A DNA stretch of 64,000 bases from Thalassotalea marina. GTDB taxonomy: Bacteria > Pseudomonadota > Gammaproteobacteria > Enterobacterales > Alteromonadaceae. Location of the stretch: positions 1 through 64,000 of the forward strand of contig NZ_BNCK01000004.1 in NCBI RefSeq assembly GCF_014656435.1, in the 5' to 3' direction. The position numbers were made by a program, and so were the translations under genes. The notes beneath the pieces are model-generated. The model worked only from the letters and a program-made list of their open reading frames with translations, was not told the DNA's origin and ran no database searches. Below are positions 47,787 through 55,542 of the stretch, piece after piece (the first letter of the stretch is position 1; every line of letters starts with the position of its first letter).

Positions 47787-48752
47787 TTAACTAAGATCTG
47801 ACAACGGGCTTCTTACACCATTGGCACCATGTTCTATCACATGTGTGTAAATCTGCGTTGTGCGCACATCGGTGTGGCCAAGTTGTTCTTGTACGGTACG
47901 AATATCTGCGCCGCGTTGTAATAAGTGAGTTGCAAACGAATGACGTAAAGTGTGGCAGGTAATACGCTTATTCAGTTGTAATGAGTTACTCGCTTTGTGA
48001 ATGGCTTTACGCAAAACAGTTTCATGTAAATGATGCCGTCTCACCTTATTCACCTCAGGGTCAATACTTAAACGCGTAGCAGGAAACAAATAATGCCAGT
48101 TAAATTCTTTAGGGGCATTTGGGTATTTACGAGCTAAGGCAAAAGGTAGATAAACGCCATGATAACTAGGATTTCTAATATCTCGCTGAAATAAACAATT
48201 AGCCAATTTAATTTGTTCTTTTAATGAATAAAACAACTCTTTAGCTAATGTAGTTCTGCGATGTTTACCGCCTTTACCATGCCAAACTTGTATACTGCAA
48301 TAATTAAAATCAATGTCTTGAATACGTAATCTAACTACTTCCATTAACCGCAACCCACTAGCATACATGAGTTGGCATGCTAATCTGTTTTGTACAGGAA
48401 TTGCTTCAAGTAATAGCTTAACCTCACTTTTAGTTAACACAGTTGGTAGGTTAGGCTGAACTCTACATTTGTTAAACTGTAAATCACAAGACAGAGGTTG
48501 ATTAAAGTAGTCCTTATACAGATAGGAAAGTGCATTTAAAGCTAACGATTGAGTTCTTGGCGCTACATTTTTAACATTTGATAAATAGTTTAAGAAAAAC
48601 TCGACCTCTGCATTATGACAGCTTAGCGGGTGGCGCTTGTTGTTAAAGTTTATAAAATACTTGATCCAATACAAGTAGCTTTCAATAGTTCTTTTGGCAT
48701 AACGCCTAGTCCACATATGTTCTTTTAGTGAAGATAAAAATGGGGAGTTCAT
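47787..48752 (-). CDS. intI: Integron integrase IntI
   Basis: The tyrosine recombinase of about 321 residues has the active-site residues in SGLRLMEVV (Arg), HTLRHSFATHLLQRG (His, Arg) and GHTDVRTTQIYTH (His, Tyr). The integron-specific insertion is present as ALARKYPNAPKEFNWHYLFPA and separates IntI from XerC/D. The ATG at 48752 is preferred, with AAGGA upstream; a TTG three codons earlier is possible. It excises and inserts cassettes by acting on folded attC strands. A perfect LexA box lies 27 bases upstream. Confidence 0.96.
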   Translation of the reverse strand: MNSPFLSSLKEHMWTRRYAKRTIESYLYWIKYFINFNNKRHPLSCHNAEVEFFLNYLSNVKNVAPRTQSLALNALSYLYKDYFNQPLSCDLQFNKCRVQPNLPTVLTKSEVKLLLEAIPVQNRLACQLMYASGLRLMEVVRLRIQDIDFNYCSIQVWHGKGGKHRRTTLAKELFYSLKEQIKLANCLFQRDIRNPSYHGVYLPFALARKYPNAPKEFNWHYLFPATRLSIDPEVNKVRRHHLHETVLRKAIHKASNSLQLNKRITCHTLRHSFATHLLQRGADIRTVQEQLGHTDVRTTQIYTHVIEHGANGVRSPLSDLS

Positions 48753-48778
48753 TGTGACCAAATTCCTTTTTGGTTGTG

Positions 48779-48794
48779 CTGTATAGATATACAG
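48779..48794 (-). promoter_or_regulatory. LexA (SOS) box of intI
   Basis: CTGTATAGATATACAG fits CTGT-N8-ACAG without mismatch, just upstream of intI. SOS control of integron integrases is established for Vibrio and mobile integrons. Confidence 0.88.
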
Positions 48795-48899
48795 TTTAGC
48801 ATTTGTCTCGCTTTCTACAAGAAATAGAGACTAGATCTCGCTTTCTCCGTGGAAAGCGAGACACAAAAGAAATAAGTCGTTGAAAATTATAAATATCAG

Positions 48900-48976
48900 G
48901 GATACTATTTAAACAAATGTTTTAAGGTTTAAATCTGGTGAAAGAGAGACTTAAGCCTACTAATAAGCTGTTATAA
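48900..48976 (+). other. attI insertion site
   Basis: Only the core GTTATAA (48970-48976) is firmly supported, because it is the exact complement of TTATAAC in the first cassette's attC. The left edge is approximate. The stretch from intI to here (about 220 bases) has no gene and probably includes the cassette promoter. Confidence 0.7.
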
Positions 48977-48985
48977 GGATTGGAA

Positions 48986-49210
48986 GTGTTTTTAAGTCGA
49001 CCGACTAAATTCGAAATCAAACACTCAGGAAGAGGTGGTGTCATTAATTGTCAGTTTAAAAAATTATCATGTAAATTTAATATAGAAATGGCTGCCGAAG
49101 GTAATTTTATTATATTTACGGGTAACGACTCTAAATATGCTGATTTAAGAATTGAGCTGCGCAAATACCTAGATTCTAGCGGCAGAAGTGGCTGGTGGAT
49201 TGCCGAGTAA
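48986..49210 (+). CDS. Cassette 1 protein, unknown function
   Basis: GTG 48986 is chosen because AAGGA lies seven bases upstream; TTG 48980 would add two residues. The protein has about 74 residues, is basic, with alternating strands and helices and a C-terminal SSGRSGWW motif. I recognise no family. It sits next to attI, so it is the most strongly expressed position of the array. Its stop precedes the attC core by five bases. Confidence 0.6.
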   Translation: MFLSRPTKFEIKHSGRGGVINCQFKKLSCKFNIEMAAEGNFIIFTGNDSKYADLRIELRKYLDSSGRSGWWIAE

Positions 49211-49215
49211 TATCC

Positions 49216-49316
49216 TTATAACAAGCGCATTAATGAATGGACGTCTTACGCTTGGCTGACGCTCATTCTTCGCTAATTTTTGCCAAGCTAATCCGCCCAT
49301 TATGCGGGCGTTAGGT
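49216..49316 (+). other. attC site of cassette 1 (101 bp)
   Basis: Cores TTATAAC (49216-49222) and GTTAGGT (49310-49316). The inner arms include CGCTTGGCTGACG opposite TTTGCCAAGC. Its sequence differs from the neighbouring attC sites. Confidence 0.85.
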
Positions 49317-49321
49317 GAATC

Positions 49322-49606
49322 ATGGAATCGGTTAAGCTCGAATTTAAAAGTCGAAAGCAGAAAAGAGTAGTTTGTACTGTTTTGTTTATGTTTTTTTGGC
49401 TTCCAGCGCTTGTAATTCAGCTTTATTCTGATCAAACGTATTTACTTGGAATTCGAGCTGATATTGTGGCACTAGCACTACAAACAGTCGGTTTTATATT
49501 TATTTTGCTTAGCCTTAAGTACTCTAAATGTCCATCTTGTAATGAAAATGCAGGCAATGGCTGGAATGTTACAGAGTGCAATAAGTGTGGTGTAAAATTC
49601 ACCTAA
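49322..49606 (+). CDS. Cassette 2 protein: two membrane helices and a zinc ribbon
   Basis: The 94-residue protein has a basic N-terminus, two hydrophobic helices (about 17-35 and 46-65) and a C-terminal CPSC/CNKC pair (about 69-90) that forms a zinc ribbon. This is a common type of cassette protein with no known role. The stop codon lies inside the following attC core. A promoter is not seen. Confidence 0.7.
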   Translation: MESVKLEFKSRKQKRVVCTVLFMFFWLPALVIQLYSDQTYLLGIRADIVALALQTVGFIFILLSLKYSKCPSCNENAGNGWNVTECNKCGVKFT

Positions 49607-49705
49607 CAAGGCAAATCAAAAAGTGCGGACAAAAAACAGTTGGCTTTGTTCGTGCCTCACAAATTTTAGCCAACTATTTTTAGCCGTTTATTTGCGGCGT
49701 TATAT
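49601..49705 (+). other. attC site of cassette 2 (105 bp)
   Basis: Cores ACCTAAC (49601-49607) and GTTATAT (49699-49705), with GTTGGCT/AGCCAAC inner arms. By eye it is identical to the attC at 453-557 at 101 of 105 positions. Confidence 0.88.
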
Positions 49706-49741
49706 TTTCCTCGAGATGAACGTAGCCTTGAATAAATCCAT

Positions 49742-50446
49742 ATGAAACAACAGTTAGACTCCAAATTATTTAATGGTGATAAAGTTGAAATTTCTTTTGA
49801 ATCATTTCTATTTGATACTAATGTAAATATTTACCATGAAGATAAGTGGATTAGAGAAGTCGCTAGTAATTCCCTTGTGTATGACTTTAAATTGACAAAT
49901 GGAACTCCTATCAAGCTCATAATCGATGAAGTACACGATGGTAAAGTAAAAATTATAGTGAATGACTCCATTACCCATATATCGAGACACACTAAAGAAG
50001 AAAAACAAAAATTTAAAACCTATTCGATTTTTGGGGGTAGCCTTCTATTTTTTTATTTCTTTCTTAACGCTGTATTTATCGGCTTTCCGGAAACCAATGA
50101 GTTGAGGGTAAGAGAAGGCCAAGTGATAGGCTTTGACGCAGAAGGAGGAGGTAAACATAAGACTGATTTAGTATTACTATCCAACAAACTATATAAGACA
50201 AAGCTTATTGCACCATCAAGTAATCTTAAAATAGGAGATCAAATTAAAGTTAAAGGAAAATATAATGCTAATTATGGGGCGTATAAAGTTTATGAATTAC
50301 ATTTAAATGGCAAAACCAAGAAGACGTTAGCAGCTAGTTTTGTATCGTATTATGTTTTCGATGTGTTCGGTTCACTCTTATTGTCTATTGTTCTATTATG
50401 CTGGGGAGTTGAGCGAAAAAGAAAATATAACAAGCCATTGCAGTGA
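49742..50446 (+). CDS. Cassette 3 protein, two-helix membrane protein of unknown function
   Basis: The 234-residue protein has a soluble beta-rich N-terminal part (1-90), a membrane helix (about 100-116), a central domain that could be OB-like (GQVIGFDAEGGGKHKTDLVLL, then GDQIKVKGKYN) and a C-terminal helix (about 205-222). No family is recognised. No clear ribosome site precedes ATG 49742. Its last 22 bases overlap the following attC. Confidence 0.65.
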   Translation: MKQQLDSKLFNGDKVEISFESFLFDTNVNIYHEDKWIREVASNSLVYDFKLTNGTPIKLIIDEVHDGKVKIIVNDSITHISRHTKEEKQKFKTYSIFGGSLLFFYFFLNAVFIGFPETNELRVREGQVIGFDAEGGGKHKTDLVLLSNKLYKTKLIAPSSNLKIGDQIKVKGKYNANYGAYKVYELHLNGKTKKTLAASFVSYYVFDVFGSLLLSIVLLCWGVERKRKYNKPLQ

Positions 50447-50528
50447 TAGGACTTTTAACAGTTGGCTTAACCTCACTGCGTTCGTTATTTTAGCCAACGA
50501 TTAAAAGCCCCTGAATGGGGCGTTATAC
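50425..50528 (+). other. attC site of cassette 3 (104 bp)
   Basis: Cores ATATAAC (50425-50431) and GTTATAC (50522-50528), with inner arms AGTTGGCTTAA and TTAGCCAAC. It shares the overall plan, not the sequence, of attC1. Confidence 0.85.
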
Positions 50529-50546
50529 ACCTAAGGAAAGTTTGGC

Positions 50547-50855
50547 ATGAAGCTAACCATTATTTCATTAATCACATTGTTTTTACTCGGCTGTGCTGCG
50601 GCAGGTGTTCCATATACAAACGATCCTATGACTAAACTAAATTATGCATATCAATTAATGGGAACGCAGGGGCGAGGATTAGCGGCTGAAAAGCTTGGAT
50701 TAGAGGCTCTGTCTGATTTTGAAAAATCAAAAAATGTTTATGGTGTGGCTGAAGCCCATACTTTCTTGGGGTTATTTTATAAAAATAAAAGTTATCGCGA
50801 GCACAAAGACTTTTATATAAAACACAATGAATATGATCCTACTGCATCAAAATAA
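50547..50855 (+). CDS. Cassette 4 lipoprotein, TPR-like
   Basis: The 102-residue protein has a lipobox FLLGC (cysteine about 16). The rest resembles a single tetratricopeptide-like helical pair: KLNYAYQLMGTQGRGLAAEKLGLEAL and YGVAEAHTFLGLFY. AAGG lies eight bases before the ATG. Its own attC is missing: the transposase element begins nine bases after the stop. It is therefore probably no longer mobilisable as a cassette. Confidence 0.7.
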   Translation: MKLTIISLITLFLLGCAAAGVPYTNDPMTKLNYAYQLMGTQGRGLAAEKLGLEALSDFEKSKNVYGVAEAHTFLGLFYKNKSYREHKDFYIKHNEYDPTASK

Positions 50856-50863
50856 TAAATAAA

Positions 50864-52159
50864 CTGGACACCCAAAGTTAATTTGTAAAATACCAAAGAT
50901 TGTCTAGTCTTTGAGTCATTGTAAAATTATCGCAAGGACGCGAGATGACCATAGCCAGAAACCGCCAAGTTTGTTTGGCAGCCACGCCTTATTATCATTG
51001 TATATCCCGTTGTGTTCGCCGTGCCTTTTTATGTGGTAAAGACGCCTATACGGGAAAAAGCTATGAACACCGACGGCAATGGGTGGAGAAGAAGCTATTT
51101 CAGCTTGCAGAAGTTTTTGCTATTGAAGTTTGTGCATATACCGTGATGAGCAACCACGTACATTTGGTGCTATTTGTAAATGAAGAGCAAGCAAAAAATT
51201 GGTCAATGGATGACGTGTTAACGCGTTGGCATCAATTGTTTAAAGGCACATTGTTAACCCAAAATACATGCGTGGAGAGACCTTACTCGAATCGATGTTA
51301 GATATTGTAAAAGCAACCACTGAAGTATACCGGAAACGATTAATGGATATCAGTTGGCTTATTAGGTTGTTAAATGAAACCATTGCACGGCAAGCGAATC
51401 GAGAAGATAACTGCAAAGGACGCTTTTGGGAAGGGCGCTTTAGCTCTCAAGCGTTATTGGATGAAAAAGCGCTTGCTGCATGTATGGCTTATGTTGACTT
51501 AAACCCTGTAAGAGCCAAAGTAGCGAAAACGCCAGAAACCTCAGACTTCACCAGTATAAAACAACGTATTAAAGCGGCTTTAACAGGCAGACAGCCTAAA
51601 CAGTTGAAACCTTTTGTCGGTAATCCAAGAAGGAACATGCCCTTGGGGTTACCTTTTGTTTTGACCGAATATATTGAATTGGTTGAACTGACTGGCCGCT
51701 GTATGAGAGAAGATAAAAAAGGCCACATTTCACAGAATCAACCAACATTGCTGACACGACTCAATATCAGTGCACAGAACTGGGCAATACTCACGCAACA
51801 GTTTACTCGATGTTTTAAAGGGGCTGTAGGTGATGTGGATAGCTTGACTGATTATTGTCATCATCAACATCGTAAACGAAGGGGCAATTTTGCTAATTGT
51901 GAAAAGTTGTTAGCGTAAACGTATTTGGTGGTCCTAACGATTTTCATTTTCTTTTTATATGGTGAGCCTAGCGATATTAATTATCCTGAAGGACATCATA
52001 TATATTTCTCTTTATAAAGCTAAACTACACCCGACAGGAGTCGATTGAATACATTTGCACATAGACGCCTTTAGAAAGGTTCGATTAAGCTAAGTAAATT
52101 TGTACCAAAAATGCTATGCAACATATATTCTTTCTCATGTATTTAAAGTGGGTGTCCAG
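50864..52159 (+). mobile_element. REP-associated transposase element with inverted ends
   Basis: CTGGACACCC at 50864-50873 and its inverse GGGTGTCCAG at 52150-52159 bound a stretch containing one Y1-type transposase gene. The same two ends recur 17 bases apart at 53465-53501, and the right end recurs twice more at 53532-53581. This is the pattern of a RAYT gene with its REP sequences. I saw no obvious target duplication. Confidence 0.72.
50945..51918 (+). pseudogene. REP-associated tyrosine transposase (RAYT), frameshifted
   Basis: The first frame (50945-51301) carries YYHCISRCVRRAFL and the HUH motif SNHVHLVL; the second (51268-51918) carries the downstream WEGRF, YVDLNPVRAK and C-terminal tail. 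Inserting one A into the AAAA run near 51261-51264 joins the frames as TQKYMRGE, the expected reading in this family. So a single-base deletion, in the genome or in sequencing, splits the gene. The intact protein would have about 324 residues. These enzymes process REP hairpins. GGAC lies upstream of the ATG. Confidence 0.85.
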
Positions 52160-52243
52160 ATACTACCGTTACTAAACTTAGCTCGTTTTTATTTAAGTAA
52201 AACATGATATAAAGATACAAAAATTACCTTGGGTAGAATTTTA
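51919..52243. other. Non-coding end of the transposase element and flank
   Basis: No gene is visible. 51919-52149 is the right non-coding part of the transposase element, 52150-52159 its terminal repeat. The remainder is the leader of the beta-propeller gene. No attC core complementary to cassette 4 is found here either. Confidence 0.6.
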
Positions 52244-53443
52244 ATGTCGATAACAATGCGGCTTTTATGTTGTTTATCTATTTTATTGTTTCAAAGTACT
52301 GCCATTGCAAACACTGCGGATAACTTGCAACTTATTCAACTGCTAAAGGACGATAGCAATAATATTGATGGTTTAGGAAATCCAAGAAGGATAGAAGTCT
52401 CATCTGATAATCAAAAAGTATATATCACTAGTGGTGATGATAATGCTTTTGCCGTTTTTAATGCAGATAACAACTTTCGATTAACCTTGGGCAAGGTATT
52501 TAAAAATTCGACTGGGGGTATCTCTGGTCTAGAAGGGGCGTCTGGCGTTGTTGTACTAGAAAAAACTAAGCAAGTTGTGGTAACAGGTTTTTATGATGGG
52601 GCGTTAACTCGATTTACTGATAAACATAACGGATTCAATTTTACAGAAGTGGTAAGCGACGGCTTGAGTTATGAAGAAGTATTTGATAGTGACAAGTCGG
52701 TAGCCAAATTAGACCATTTAGGAATACTAGGAGCATGGGATGTTGTTAAAACTAATGACGAACAACAACTCTTTGTTGCCGGTTATATGAGTAATGCGGT
52801 TGCCATCTTTGACATCCAAAAAGATGGCTCCATGGTCTTTAATAAAAAACTAACAGTAGCCAATCCTTTAAAAAGCAATTTAGGGAAGCCTATTAGTTTA
52901 GCTTTATCGCCTGATCAAACAGCATTGTATGTGCTAGGATTTGACGAAAATCAACTAACCGTTTTTGCTCGAGATAACAAAGGAAGTTTAACGGCAAAAC
53001 AAGTGATAATTGACGACGTTAACGGCGTTAAGCAATTTGTTAATCCTCAAAGTATTGTTGTATCTCCGGATGGAAAATTTTTGTATATTGCTTGCGCGGG
53101 AACTAGCTCCTTGGTTGTTTTTCAAAAGCTAGCTAACGGCACACTAGAATTTTTACAATCAATTACTAATAAAAGCATTGATGACATCGGCTTAGCGGGT
53201 GCCAGTACTCTAGCAATTGATCCGCTTGGTACGACAATTTATGCCGCTGGAGAGTCGGGTCACGGCCTATATATATTTGATGTTGGTGCAGATGGAAAGC
53301 TTAGTTTTGACAGTAAAATGACACATGTAGCGGGAACTGAGTTAAAAACAATATCTTCAATTACTATTACTCCTAATAACAAACACTTATTGGTAGCAAC
53401 TGGTAAAGAAAATTCTCTATTCGTTTTTAAAATTAATCAATAG
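52244..53443 (+). CDS. Secreted beta-propeller (YVTN/lactonase-like) protein
   Basis: From ATG 52244 the protein has about 399 residues with a signal peptide (SILLFQSTAIANT, cleavage about 22). It contains six to seven repeats with SPD-x-LYV patterns, for example LSPDQTALYVLGF and VSPDGKFLYIACAG, so it folds as a seven-bladed propeller like 6-phosphogluconolactonase and YVTN proteins. The catalytic role, if any, is unknown; many members bind proteins or sugars. It lies between two sets of REP-like repeats. Confidence 0.75.
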   Translation: MSITMRLLCCLSILLFQSTAIANTADNLQLIQLLKDDSNNIDGLGNPRRIEVSSDNQKVYITSGDDNAFAVFNADNNFRLTLGKVFKNSTGGISGLEGASGVVVLEKTKQVVVTGFYDGALTRFTDKHNGFNFTEVVSDGLSYEEVFDSDKSVAKLDHLGILGAWDVVKTNDEQQLFVAGYMSNAVAIFDIQKDGSMVFNKKLTVANPLKSNLGKPISLALSPDQTALYVLGFDENQLTVFARDNKGSLTAKQVIIDDVNGVKQFVNPQSIVVSPDGKFLYIACAGTSSLVVFQKLANGTLEFLQSITNKSIDDIGLAGASTLAIDPLGTTIYAAGESGHGLYIFDVGADGKLSFDSKMTHVAGTELKTISSITITPNNKHLLVATGKENSLFVFKINQ

Positions 53444-53464
53444 TCTATGTAATAGGTAAATAAC

Positions 53465-53501
53465 CTGGACACCCACAGTTAATTTTTTAAAGGGTGTCCA
53501 G
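53465..53501. repeat. REP-like minimal element with 10-bp inverted ends
   Basis: CTGGACACCC (53465-53474) and GGGTGTCCAG (53492-53501) flank 17 bases. The left half CTGGACACCCACAGTTAATT matches the left end of the transposase element at 50864 with one change, so it looks like an internal-deletion relative of that element. Confidence 0.75.
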
Positions 53502-53531
53502 ATAAAGTTCAGATCAAGATAAGGACTCTTA

Positions 53532-53581
53532 TTAAGGGTGTCCAGATAAAGTCAATTTAAGGGTGTCCAGATAAAGTCAAT
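53532..53581 (+). repeat. Perfect 25-bp tandem repeat carrying the element's right end
   Basis: Units 53532-53556 and 53557-53581 are identical; each contains GGGTGTCCAGATAAAGTCAA. The first 13 bases of this block (GGGTGTCCAGATA) equal the right end of the transposase element at 52150. The block also continues the element at 53492. Confidence 0.85.
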
Positions 53582-53720
53582 AATTTTAGGTTTTTTTGAT
53601 GTTAATCAATGTGATGAAGCTAGGAATTATTGTGTGTTTTGCTCAATTACGGTATCGTCGTAGCTCACTAATTGTTATATAACGCATAGCTAATCATAGG
53701 TTTGTTGGTAGTTTTTATTA

Positions 53721-54035
53721 ATGAAAAATTTAGCCGGATATTGGTACAGTTTTGTTGTCCTTATTGTTGTCATTTTTGCTTTATGTGATGCGTTTGTTGA
53801 CTACACATATACTGGTTGGAATAACGCACAGTTAATAGAAAAAATTGGCATACCGTTAGTTTTTATCACTTTTGTCGGTTTTTGGTTAATGATGTTAGAA
53901 GACTTTATGACCCATGACGACACCAAACCTCGTTTTGTTATCGGCCTAAGTTTGTTTTTTTTACATTGGATCGCCATTTTGATTTACTTTTGGGCGGTTG
54001 TGCATCCACGAAAAACTGCAAAAAGTGTGCTCTAG
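53721..54035 (+). CDS. Small hypothetical membrane protein
   Basis: The 104-residue protein has three hydrophobic segments (about 8-26, 40-62, 76-95) and little else. The start of YSFVVLIVVIFALCDAFVDYTYTG shows no signal cleavage site. No family is recognised. It stands alone, preceded by the repeat block and followed by a binding-protein-like gene. Confidence 0.6.
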   Translation: MKNLAGYWYSFVVLIVVIFALCDAFVDYTYTGWNNAQLIEKIGIPLVFITFVGFWLMMLEDFMTHDDTKPRFVIGLSLFFLHWIAILIYFWAVVHPRKTAKSVL

Positions 54036-54213
54036 TTAAATAAACTACACCCTCGCAAGTTCATGCTGTTCTATTTTTTTGTGTAAAGTTGATGCCGAGT
54101 TAATTGTTAAGGCAATTGGTTGACTATACTCAATTTAAAGCAAGTACTTTTGTTGGAGTTTTAAGACAAAATGCTAATTGGGAACCTGTGTTTTGGTTAG
54201 TACTGTGTATAGA

Positions 54214-55098
54214 ATGATCAGTTCATTTAAGCACATTTTAGTGAATGCGATTGTTCGCGCTAGCTATTTGTATATCCTAGTTAGTTTTTTCGTTTTTTAC
54301 TCAACAGATGCTTTTGCCAATATCGTTATCGAAAGAAGTGGCTACAAAAGCTATGTCGCATTTTTAAAAGATCGCGACCCTCTCACTATTACCGAATTTT
54401 CCGGTTCAAACACGCCAAGATCTGTTATTGAACTCATACTGTTACAGCAAGCATTACATCTAGGTGGTTACGACAAACCGTTAAAATTTGAATTTGCGCC
54501 AAACTACGCGAGAATACTAAGACATGTTGCTCAAGGTACCTATGCTTTGTCGGGCAGCACAGCATGGAAACATGACTTAGAAAATGACGCCAAATCTTAT
54601 TACATTTCGCAAGAAATAATTAAGTCCGGTATGTTTGAAGCTGGCTTATACACCACGTTTGACAAAGCTAATCAATTAACAGAAGAGGATTTACCAAATT
54701 TAACTGCTGTAAGCAGCCGGTTTTGGGTCGCAGACTGGAGAGCATTGAGCCAGCTGCCTTTAAAGGCTTTGTACGACGTGCCTTCATGGTCGTCTATGTT
54801 AGACATGGTACTGTCAAATCGTATTGACTTTCTACTACAGCCATTTAACGGCTCAGAAGATTTAACCGTCGTTTCTAAGGGGACTAGATTAGCGCCAATT
54901 AAAAATATTAAATTGATATTAGTTGGCACACGCCATTTTTATGTATCGAAAAATCATCCGGAGGGCGAAGCGATTTATAAAGCACTAGAAAAAGGCTTAA
55001 CTCAATTAAAACAACAAAATAGAATTGAAAAAGCGTTTAAACAATCTGGATTTATTAATGAGAAAGTCGCAGATTGGAAGACGCTAAATCCGCAGTAA
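54214..55098 (+). CDS. Periplasmic solute-binding-like protein
   Basis: ATG 54214 is chosen: it puts the hydrophobic signal segment (SYLYILVSFFVFYSTDAFA) at about 12-35, with cleavage after AFA. The mature part of about 260 residues has the binding-protein pattern seen in amino-acid type proteins, including YALSGSTAWKHDLEN and LDMVLSNRIDFLLQPF. No permease or ATPase is near, so it may be a stand-alone sensor-type member like the gene at 32495. A TTGACT box occurs at about 54119. Confidence 0.6.
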   Translation: MISSFKHILVNAIVRASYLYILVSFFVFYSTDAFANIVIERSGYKSYVAFLKDRDPLTITEFSGSNTPRSVIELILLQQALHLGGYDKPLKFEFAPNYARILRHVAQGTYALSGSTAWKHDLENDAKSYYISQEIIKSGMFEAGLYTTFDKANQLTEEDLPNLTAVSSRFWVADWRALSQLPLKALYDVPSWSSMLDMVLSNRIDFLLQPFNGSEDLTVVSKGTRLAPIKNIKLILVGTRHFYVSKNHPEGEAIYKALEKGLTQLKQQNRIEKAFKQSGFINEKVADWKTLNPQ

Positions 55099-55222
55099 TA
55101 ACGTCAAACATCGCTTTTATTTGCAATTTGTTACTTTTGACTTTTGTTTAACAACTAAAAAGTATTTGAAAAACCTTGGAACTGCTCATACATTTAAAGT
55201 AAGCAGTTGAAGAGTTGATCGT

Positions 55223-55498
55223 ATGCAGGTAGTTCGGTTTTTACTAGTAACAATTATTTTTAGTTTATTGACGGTGTCTACCGCCAGTACAGCTAATGAT
55301 AACCTGGCGATTTCTCTTTCTCCTATTGCAGTCGATCAAGATAACAGCAATACAAACCTTGATTTAGATGACTGTATCATCACTACACATAGTACTGGCA
55401 TAGAAGGCCAGTCAAGTGAGCCTATTGAATTAACGCTCACCACGCGTCTAACTTTTAAATTAACTACATCTATTAGAGCACCTCCTTCAATCAGTTAA
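55223..55498 (+). CDS. Small secreted protein of unknown function
   Basis: The 91-residue protein has a signal peptide (LLVTIIFSLLTVSTASTA, cleavage about 24). The mature 67 residues are acidic and threonine-rich, with one cysteine and an end IRAPPSIS. No homologue comes to mind. It lies 124 bases after the binding-protein gene and 45 before the CBS gene on the same strand. Confidence 0.5.
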   Translation: MQVVRFLLVTIIFSLLTVSTASTANDNLAISLSPIAVDQDNSNTNLDLDDCIITTHSTGIEGQSSEPIELTLTTRLTFKLTTSIRAPPSIS

Positions 55499-55542
55499 TT
55501 CGTTTAAAACCGTTTTTAACAATTTGAAACTAGAGGTGATTT

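Larger units (their letters stand above)
47787..50863. mobile_element. Chromosomal integron with four gene cassettes
   Basis: The unit holds intI on the minus strand, its LexA box, an attI core (GTTATAA at 48970-48976) and cassettes reading away from intI. Each cassette can be checked: the core at its left edge is complementary to its own R-double-prime. The pairs are GTTATAA with TTATAAC (48970/49216), GTTAGGT with ACCTAAC (49310/49601) and GTTATAT with ATATAAC (49699/50425). The fourth cassette starts at GTTATAC (50522), but its expected GTATAAC partner is missing. Confidence 0.92.

Noticed and set aside
53532-53581. Tandem 25-bp units as a CRISPR array
   Set aside because: There are no spacers, only two units, and no cas genes; they carry the ends of the transposase element.
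53670-53690. GTTATATAAC palindrome resembling fused attC cores
   Set aside because: No second core or complementary arms follow, so it is not a complete attC.
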